Source of the DNA: CADEFX01 sp963806735 | GTDB taxonomy: Bacteria; Pseudomonadota; Alphaproteobacteria; Rhizobiales; Hyphomicrobiaceae | DNA: 64,000 nt | Direction of reading: 5' to 3' | Assembly: GCA_963806735.1 (NCBI GenBank) | Contig: CAWEBE010000062.1 | Span: forward strand, 186,001 to 250,000 | Shown: piece after piece, positions 58,767 through 64,000 of the stretch | Layout of the letters: each line of letters opens with the position of its first letter | Numbering within the stretch: position 1 is the first letter of the stretch | Translations under genes and position numbers: made by a program | Notes under the pieces: generated by a model | The model's database searches: none | The model's input: the letters and a program-made list of their open reading frames with translations, nothing else | What the model was told of the DNA's origin: nothing

Positions 58767-59416
58767 CCGCGGACGGCAGGCAACACTTCATCCAGGCCAA
58801 CACGCGTCTGCTGAGCCCACCCCTGGTTCCGGAGATCAAGCTGCATCTTGCCGAAGAATCGCTTCCGATCTGGCAGAAGACCGAGGAGGAGCTAGGAGAG
58901 ATGAATGTCCCGCCGCCTTACTGGGCCTTCGCTTGGGCCGGCGGGCAGGCGCTGGCGCGATACATTCTCGATAACCGAGGGCTCGTTGCGGGAAAGCGAG
59001 TGCTCGACCTGGGCAGTGGTTCCGGCTTGACGGCGATCGCGGCCCAGCTGGCAGGTGCATCCTCTGTGTTGGCCTCGGATATCGATCCTTTGGCGCTCGA
59101 TGCCATCAGGCTCAATGGGAAGGCCAATGGCTTGGGACCGGACACCACGCCGACCGATTTACTGGGCGCCACGCCGGCGCGGTACGACGTCGTTCTCGCC
59201 GGGGATCTCTTCTACGAGCGCCAACTGGCCGATCGCGTCCTGTCGTTTATCGAAGCGGCCGCCGCACGGGGCGCCATGATCCTGGTCGGCGACCCGCAGC
59301 GGGCGTATTTCCCAAGGCACCGGTTTACTTCCGTGGCCGAGTATCACGTGCCGGTGACACGCGAGCTCGAGGACGTGGAATTGAAGCGCACGGCCGTCTG
59401 GCAATTCATCACTTGA
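58763..59416 (+). CDS. class I SAM-dependent methyltransferase, paralogue of the preceding gene, 217 aa
   Basis: Second copy of the METTL20-like fold. Motif I is VLDLGSGSGLTAIAAQ, the acidic loop ASDIDPLA, and the catalytic segment VVLAGDLFYER. It shares the SPPLVPEIKLHLAEE and YWAFAWAGGQALARYIL blocks with the gene upstream. The ATG at 58763 overlaps that gene's stop (ATGA), so they are coupled. Divergence is strong outside the shared blocks, suggesting an old duplication with different substrates. Confidence 0.82.
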   Translation: MTADGRQHFIQANTRLLSPPLVPEIKLHLAEESLPIWQKTEEELGEMNVPPPYWAFAWAGGQALARYILDNRGLVAGKRVLDLGSGSGLTAIAAQLAGASSVLASDIDPLALDAIRLNGKANGLGPDTTPTDLLGATPARYDVVLAGDLFYERQLADRVLSFIEAAAARGAMILVGDPQRAYFPRHRFTSVAEYHVPVTRELEDVELKRTAVWQFIT

Positions 59417-59419
59417 CTG

Positions 59420-59473
59420 GAGTGCGGTCGTCTCACATGGAAGCACTCTCGCTTCCATGTGGGGCGTGAATCG
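59420..59473 (-). repeat. palindromic dispersed repeat, copy C (partial, 54 bp)
   Basis: It carries the hairpin CACATGGAAGC-N6-GCTTCCATGTG (59434-59461) and flanks GAGTGCGGTCG and GGCGTGAATCGC. These match the nested module of copy B at 32171-32320, in the same orientation. The outer CTAGAGC end and the long core stem are missing. Confidence 0.7.
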
Positions 59474-59530
59474 CACAACAAGCAGAGGCGAGAGGCTTTC
59501 CGGCGCTTCGAAGAAAAGCCGGAAAGAACT

Positions 59531-59998
59531 CTATGCGCGGTCGATCCGGCATTGATAGCAGTTGTTGCTTGCAGAACGGACGTGAACGTAGGCGATGCGT
59601 TCATTCTGCATCATGCCGGCCGCAATCTCCGGAATGCTCGCCGTCGGCACGACCTGCCCGGAGCCGTAAACGATACGATCGTTGCTGTCATAACCGCGGA
59701 TCAGATACTGCGCCGAGCGCAGTATCGGCGGAATGTTGGCGCCGCCTGGATGCCGCTCGCAGGCCTGCGCATGCAGGAAGATGGGGCCCAGCTCGGCATA
59801 GGGCTGGGGCGCAGGAAACGGCCGATGAGCAAGGATCAGATAAGGCTCGCCGGCCTCAACCTGATCCAGGCAATGCCGGCAGGGAACGCCGTTACCGTCG
59901 GAGATATGGCGCTCGGGCGGCTGGTCGTTGGCGTCTGGCTGGCCCTCCTGCAGAGCCCGCACGATGGACGTGTTTAAGGCAACAAAGCGAATCGACAT
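59531..59998 (-). CDS. DUF1203 domain-containing protein, 155 aa
   Basis: Member of the uncharacterised DUF1203 family. The core features are CRHCLDQVEAGEPYLIL, RPFPAPQPYAELGPIFLHAQAC, YLIRGYDSNDRIVYGSGQVV and a final Cys pair (NNCYQCRID), so a metal site with several cysteines is likely. The ATG at 59998 follows a near-perfect AAAGGAGG by 5 nt. Its 5' region is shared with the divergent DUF1761 gene. Confidence 0.8.
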   Translation of the reverse strand: MSIRFVALNTSIVRALQEGQPDANDQPPERHISDGNGVPCRHCLDQVEAGEPYLILAHRPFPAPQPYAELGPIFLHAQACERHPGGANIPPILRSAQYLIRGYDSNDRIVYGSGQVVPTASIPEIAAGMMQNERIAYVHVRSASNNCYQCRIDRA

Positions 59999-60098
59999 GC
60001 CGCCTCCTTTGCGACAAGGATTGTCGGATGTCGCGTGCGTAGCGCGCTGCGGATCGTCTGCCGACCCGAAAGCTGTGCTTCGTGATGCAGAGGCACAT

Positions 60099-60515
60099 AT
60101 GCACTACGCAGGCACAAACTATTTGGCCATATTACTGGCGGCCGCGGCCAGCTTCCTGTTTGGAGCGGTCTGGTACGGCACGCTTGCCAGACCCTGGATG
60201 GCAGCGGTTGGCAAGACCGAGGCGGAGACCAAAGGGTCTGGGCAGACGCCCGTCCTATATCTGGTTGCCATCGTTGCCCAACTCATCATGGCCTGGGTGC
60301 TGGCCGGATTGATCGGTCATTTGGGGCCGGGCAGAGTGACGCTGAGAAACGGGCTCATTTCTGGAGCCTTCGCCTGGCTGGGGTTCGTGGTCACCACACT
60401 TGCCGTCAATCATGGCTTTCAGGGTGCCAAGCGATCTCTGACAGTGATCGACAGCGGGCATTGGCTCGGCGTGCTGCTGATCCAGGGTGCCATCATTGGA
60501 GCAATGGGCACGTGA
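60099..60515 (+). CDS. DUF1761 membrane protein, 138 aa
   Basis: Small integral membrane protein with four predicted helices. Family signs are NYLAILLAAAASFLFGAVWYGTL at the start, then LYLVAIVAQLIMAWVLAGLIGHL and the C-terminal GHWLGVLLIQGAIIGAMG. The ATG at 60099 follows CAGAGG. The next gene overlaps its stop by 4 nt (GTGA), so this protein is coupled to a Rieske protein. Function unknown. Confidence 0.8.
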   Translation: MHYAGTNYLAILLAAAASFLFGAVWYGTLARPWMAAVGKTEAETKGSGQTPVLYLVAIVAQLIMAWVLAGLIGHLGPGRVTLRNGLISGAFAWLGFVVTTLAVNHGFQGAKRSLTVIDSGHWLGVLLIQGAIIGAMGT

Positions 60516-60850
60516 CGCGACGGCGCGTGCTGTGCTCTTTCGTCGATCTCGAACGAACAGGCGCAAAGGGCCTGACCCTCGGTCAGCCGCCGGACGGGCG
60601 CGAGATCGTTGTCGTGCAGACGATTGATGGCGTGCGCGCCTACGCCAATCGATGTCCGCACATGTATTCGACGTTGGAAACGTTCCCCGACCGATTCCTG
60701 GACGAGGGCCGCGAGCACCTCGTGTGCTCGACACACGGTGCACGGTTTCGGGTTGCGGACGGCACATGTGTTGCCGGCCCATGCAAAGGGGACGGCCTTG
60801 AGCGCGTCGATGTCATCATCGACGGCCCGCATATTCTGCTGGCCGAGTAG
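60512..60850 (+). CDS. Rieske [2Fe-2S] ferredoxin-like protein, 112 aa
   Basis: Small soluble electron-transfer protein. Cluster ligands are in NRCPHMYSTL (Cys, His) and LVCSTHGARF (Cys, His), with the final GPCKGDGLERVDV strand typical of Rieske ferredoxins. The GTG at 60512 overlaps the DUF1761 stop. No oxygenase gene is next to it, so the partner is unknown. Confidence 0.85.
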   Translation: MTRRRVLCSFVDLERTGAKGLTLGQPPDGREIVVVQTIDGVRAYANRCPHMYSTLETFPDRFLDEGREHLVCSTHGARFRVADGTCVAGPCKGDGLERVDVIIDGPHILLAE

Positions 60851-60874
60851 CGGAGGGCTCGACCGCCCGAGCCT

Positions 60875-62596
60875 TTACGGTTCGAAACGCCAATAGCTTC
60901 CAGCCGGTGAGGCAACGGCTTTGTACGCCGGCAGCCGCGTGCTCGGCGGTCTCTTGCCATTCTCCAGCAGGCCGCCCAGATCTTGGAGCACCTGCTCGCG
61001 TTCTGCGAAAGTCGTGTGGTTGAGGTTGAAGAAATCTGTGCTGGCGCGGGAAACGTCGATCGTGTCGATGCCCGAGATCACCAACGGTCCTTCAGCTGGT
61101 ACCCAGCCCGCAGGGTTCTCGCCGCGCAGCAGCTCGCGCGAAACCCGCAAAGCCCAGTCGTTGGAGGACGCATACAGCGTCATACCCTTGGCGAGCGGCT
61201 TGATCCGGCCCGCAACCTGCGTGAAAGTCTCGCGCGTCACATCGGGTGCTGCCAATATGACCTCGCCGAAGCGAGGACGGCGTGCCGCCGAGGTCCCCGC
61301 CGCTGCGGTCTCAGTGGACATGGAACGCAGCACGCGCAGCAACGGATCGGAGCCCATGCTGTGGGCAATGAGGTGGATTTGCGTCACGCCGGTGTCGCGC
61401 TCGATCAGCTCGATAAATTGGCGCAAGGATTCCTCAGCGCCTTGGGCGCGCGTGCGGTCCAGAATATACCCGCTGAGGCCCGCGACCGAGGGCCAGCTGA
61501 AGACGAACGGAACACCGTCGAAGCCGACGTCGAACGTGATCTGGGCAGCGCGAAACAACGCGTCATCGAAACTCACGTTGAAGCCATGCACGAATACGAA
61601 CGCCTGACCGGCGTAGCGCCGGGAGGCATCCCGCTTCTTTTGCACCTGACTTACGAACGTAGCCTGATCCAGCGTATCGACGCTGAAGATCGTGAAATCG
61701 CGCGCGAGATCTTCACGTCGCAATGAAAAGCGCGTGACGAGAAAATCCCATTCATTTGTACCAATCTGACCTGCACGGCGTCCCTGCTTCGGTACAGTCA
61801 CGGCGGCTTTGCCGAGGATCAGTTTGCCGCCCGGCTGCGTGCCGAAGGCCGCCAGCTGCCGCTCCCACTTCTGTCGGTTGGCCTCCTGCTTGCGGTCAGT
61901 GCCGAAGTAGAGATCCACCGTCGAATAGGGCTTGTCATCAGCGGCTGCTTTGGGAGATGCCGCATCGCCGCTCGGCGTGGGCGCGGAGCGCGTGACGCTG
62001 CGTGAACGGGCGGCCGGCGGCGGTGGCGCGGCAGCAACCGGCGCTGGCTCGTCCTTGCGGGCGGCAGGTGAAGCTGCGCGCTCGGCCGATTTGGCACCGC
62101 CGCCTTCCCCGTTGGTGGCGGCCGGCCTGCCAGCCATGACTGTCGGCGTCGATACCGGGCGCTCTACAAGCTTTCCCGCCTGGGTTTGCAGGGCTTGGAC
62201 TTCGATTTGGACCGGCCCCGACGGGCGACTCTCAAGCCGATAAGCGAAATCGACTGTGTCGATAAAGCGCTCCTCGTAGCGGAGATCGAACGCAGCGGTG
62301 CTTTGACCGTTCCGCAGGGAAACCGGTCGCTCGAGATCGCCATAGAAAACTTGGCCGTTGGCGTAGGTCACGACGACACGCTCAACGATGACGGCGCCTT
62401 GGCGAACGGTAACGCGGACAGCTTTGGAACGACCTTTGGTGCGCGAAACATCGAACCGTACACTGCGCCCAGCCGGATCGACAGTTTGGGTCGCGAGAGT
62501 GATCCAAGTGTCGCCAGGACGCTCCTGCGATTGGAGGGCTGCCGGAGACACAAACAGGGCTGCGAGCGCAGCCAGAAAGACAAGAACCCTCACCAT
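60875..62596 (-). CDS. secreted alpha/beta hydrolase, DUF900 family, 573 aa
   Basis: An exported serine hydrolase. The signal peptide (VRVLVFLAALAALFVSPAAL) leads to a beta-rich N-terminal part of about 140 residues, then an Ala/Pro/Arg-rich linker (about 170-215) and the DUF900 domain. The hydrolase core has FVHGFNVSFDDALFRAAQ, the nucleophile elbow IAHSMGSDPLL and the late ISGIDTIDVS. The ATG at 62596 follows GGAGGGGG; the upstream frame to 62803 is non-coding in character. DUF900 proteins are commonly found as outer-membrane or periplasmic esterases. 207 bp without a gene lie between it and paaE. Confidence 0.83.
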   Translation of the reverse strand: MVRVLVFLAALAALFVSPAALQSQERPGDTWITLATQTVDPAGRSVRFDVSRTKGRSKAVRVTVRQGAVIVERVVVTYANGQVFYGDLERPVSLRNGQSTAAFDLRYEERFIDTVDFAYRLESRPSGPVQIEVQALQTQAGKLVERPVSTPTVMAGRPAATNGEGGGAKSAERAASPAARKDEPAPVAAAPPPPAARSRSVTRSAPTPSGDAASPKAAADDKPYSTVDLYFGTDRKQEANRQKWERQLAAFGTQPGGKLILGKAAVTVPKQGRRAGQIGTNEWDFLVTRFSLRREDLARDFTIFSVDTLDQATFVSQVQKKRDASRRYAGQAFVFVHGFNVSFDDALFRAAQITFDVGFDGVPFVFSWPSVAGLSGYILDRTRAQGAEESLRQFIELIERDTGVTQIHLIAHSMGSDPLLRVLRSMSTETAAAGTSAARRPRFGEVILAAPDVTRETFTQVAGRIKPLAKGMTLYASSNDWALRVSRELLRGENPAGWVPAEGPLVISGIDTIDVSRASTDFFNLNHTTFAEREQVLQDLGGLLENGKRPPSTRLPAYKAVASPAGSYWRFEP

Positions 62597-62803
62597 GAAC
62601 ACCCCCTCCTTCTCCAAATGTCCAAACAAACATTCGAACCGCACTTCCCGGCGCGCACTATCGCGAACCTCGGGCGGCGCTCTTGCGCCCCAAAAAGCGT
62701 GTCCCCTCCAGGCCTTCCTATGCCACGGGAAGATGGCGGCAGGCTGACAATACTCGATGAGCTGCGCCTCAGCCAGCGGTCCGGCGCCACGCGAGCAGCG
62801 CAT

Positions 62804-63913
62804 TCACGTTTGGTCGTAATCCAGGACTAATCGGCCCGACTCCGGAATGGCTTGGCAGGTCAGAATGAACCCTCTCGCGATTTCCCAGGGCTCGAGCGAG
62901 TAGTTGGCTGTCATCTGAGCGGCGCCGTCGATGACACGTGCGCGGCAGGTGCAGCACATCCCGCCCTTGCACGAGTAGGGTACACGGACCCCGGCGGCCA
63001 GCGCCGCATCGACGACATGCATGCCGACCGGCACCTCGAACACATGGCGGATGCCATCGATCGTAGCGATGACCTCGGTACCGGTCCCCAAGCCCACGGT
63101 CCTGCCTTCGCTCACGATGCGCGGTGCCGGCTCCTGACGATAGGCGCCTCCGCCAGCCACGAAAAACTCGTGGTGAATTCTGTTGCGCGGCACACCCAAC
63201 TGCAGGAAGGCGTCGCGGGCTTGCTTGATCATAGTGCCCGGCCCGCAGAGAAATATTTGATCAATGGTATCGAGCCTAAGGAGGCCACTCGCCAGTGCTC
63301 GCACCTTGTCGCCATTGATGCGCCCCTCCAGCAGCGGCGCGTCACTTTCCATATTGCGGGACAGCACATTGAACAGCGTGAAGCGGCCGACATAGAGGTC
63401 TTTTAGATCCTCCAGACGTTCGCGAAACATGGTGGATTGGGGAGTGCGGTTGCCGTAGATCAGCGTAACCGCCGTCTCCGGCTCGAGGCCGAGCGCATGC
63501 TGCACCATGGCAATGATCGGAGTGATCCCCGCTCCGGCGGCGATCGCCAGGATATGTCGCGGCTTTCCATCGCTTGCGGGAAGAGTGAAGCGCCCGGTGG
63601 GAGGCATCACCTCTAGGTGCTGACCAGCAGTGAGCGTACTGTTTGCCCAGATCGAAAAGTGCCCGCCCGCCACTCGTTTGATGGCGATCTGAAGCCCATT
63701 GTCATGCGGGTCCGAGCAGATCGAATAGGTGCGGCGCTGCTCCTCTCCTCCGAGCGTAGTGCGTAGAGTAACGTGCTGGCCGGGCTTCCAGGCGAACCGG
63801 GCGCGTAGCGTCTCCGGAATCTCGAGTGAGATCGAGATTGCTTCCGGTGTTTCGCGCCGGACTTCCTTAATGGGCAGACGATGGAAATCGTGCGCTGCCA
63901 CGATCAGTGACAT
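62804..63913 (-). CDS. paaE: phenylacetyl-CoA epoxidase reductase subunit PaaE, 369 aa
   Basis: NADPH-dependent flavin/iron-sulfur reductase that feeds electrons to the PaaABC di-iron epoxidase. The FAD part has RTYSICSD and the NAD part AGAGITPIIAMVQHAL, FLCGPGTMI. The C-terminal plant-type ferredoxin domain supplies YSCKGGMCCTCRARV and a later Cys in FILTCQA. I take the ATG at 63913, which overlaps the paaD stop. The longer frame to 63949 lies inside paaD. Confidence 0.9.
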   Translation of the reverse strand: MSLIVAAHDFHRLPIKEVRRETPEAISISLEIPETLRARFAWKPGQHVTLRTTLGGEEQRRTYSICSDPHDNGLQIAIKRVAGGHFSIWANSTLTAGQHLEVMPPTGRFTLPASDGKPRHILAIAAGAGITPIIAMVQHALGLEPETAVTLIYGNRTPQSTMFRERLEDLKDLYVGRFTLFNVLSRNMESDAPLLEGRINGDKVRALASGLLRLDTIDQIFLCGPGTMIKQARDAFLQLGVPRNRIHHEFFVAGGGAYRQEPAPRIVSEGRTVGLGTGTEVIATIDGIRHVFEVPVGMHVVDAALAAGVRVPYSCKGGMCCTCRARVIDGAAQMTANYSLEPWEIARGFILTCQAIPESGRLVLDYDQT

Positions 63914-64000
63914 TTGAAGTAGTCGAAGGGCTCGCGGCACGTCTCGCATCGCCAGAGCGCTTTGCAGGCTGTCGAGCCGAACTCTGCGATCCGCCGCGTT
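63904..64000 (-). CDS. paaD: phenylacetyl-CoA epoxidase maturation protein PaaD, C-terminal end (partial)
   Basis: The last 31 codons read RIAEFGSTACKALWRCETC, then REPFDYFKCH and stop, the highly characteristic PaaD C-terminus with its zinc-type C-x2-C. The rest of the gene lies beyond the window. Its stop overlaps the paaE start by 10 nt. It shows that the phenylacetate operon continues to the right. Confidence 0.88.
   Translation of the reverse strand, partial: TRRIAEFGSTACKALWRCETCREPFDYFKCH

Overview
This 64 kb window is high-GC chromosomal DNA from an alphaproteobacterium, most likely of the order Hyphomicrobiales (Rhizobiales). Three things point there: the rRNA sequence type; an irr regulator divergent from fabA-fabB-fabI; and the block pckA / chvI-chvG-hprK-EIIA-ptsH, typical of that order. 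The family cannot be fixed by eye. There is no phage, plasmid, CRISPR array or insertion sequence; mobile-type DNA is limited to three copies of a small palindromic repeat.

Layout. 1-1348: end of an M20 peptidase gene and a DMT exporter, both minus strand. 1421-7258: a complete rRNA operon on the minus strand (promoter, boxA, 16S, tRNA-Ile, tRNA-Ala, 23S with a helix-9 intervening sequence, 5S, terminator). 7443-15016: M23 envelope peptidase, DUF3237 protein, DHA2 exporter, a ThiF/MoeB-type E1-like enzyme coupled to a HAD phosphatase, a 2-hydroxyacid dehydrogenase and an SH3-domain exported protein. 15044-20462: irr, the unsaturated fatty acid genes fabA-fabB with fabI, then murI and a ketopantoate-reductase family gene. 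20772-30887: a ten-kilobase run on one strand holding a CitE-like lyase, a class III CoA-transferase, a GntR regulator, a complete dipeptide-type ABC importer and an M20 peptidase. It looks like one uptake-and-degradation module. 30903-34587: gamma-carbonic anhydrase with a redoxin that has a histidine-rich tail, pyrE, and pckA. 35044-38983: the ChvI/ChvG two-component system and the short nitrogen-type PTS branch.

38990-46411: a DevBCA/MacB-like export system, a DUF2147 protein, an acyl-CoA synthetase lacking its ATP-grasp half, a cyclase-family hydrolase and a Tyr/Gly-rich exported protein. 46734-53618: hydantoinase B divergent from a four-subunit sarcosine oxidase (soxBDAG), suggesting N-methylhydantoin/creatinine-type C1-N catabolism. 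53677-56386: a thiolase gene with a one-base frameshift near its start, and an SLC13-like permease. 56584-60850: gpsA, an EVE-domain gene, two overlapping paralogous methyltransferases, DUF1203, DUF1761 and a Rieske protein. 60875-64000: a secreted DUF900 hydrolase, then paaE and the end of paaD (phenylacetyl-CoA epoxidase).

Most genes are ordinary housekeeping or catabolic functions. The points most worth a second look are the thiolase frameshift, the nested palindromic repeat family, the HyuB-sarcosine oxidase pairing, the transporter/CoA-chemistry cluster, the metal-binding tail on the redoxin and the tandem methyltransferases.
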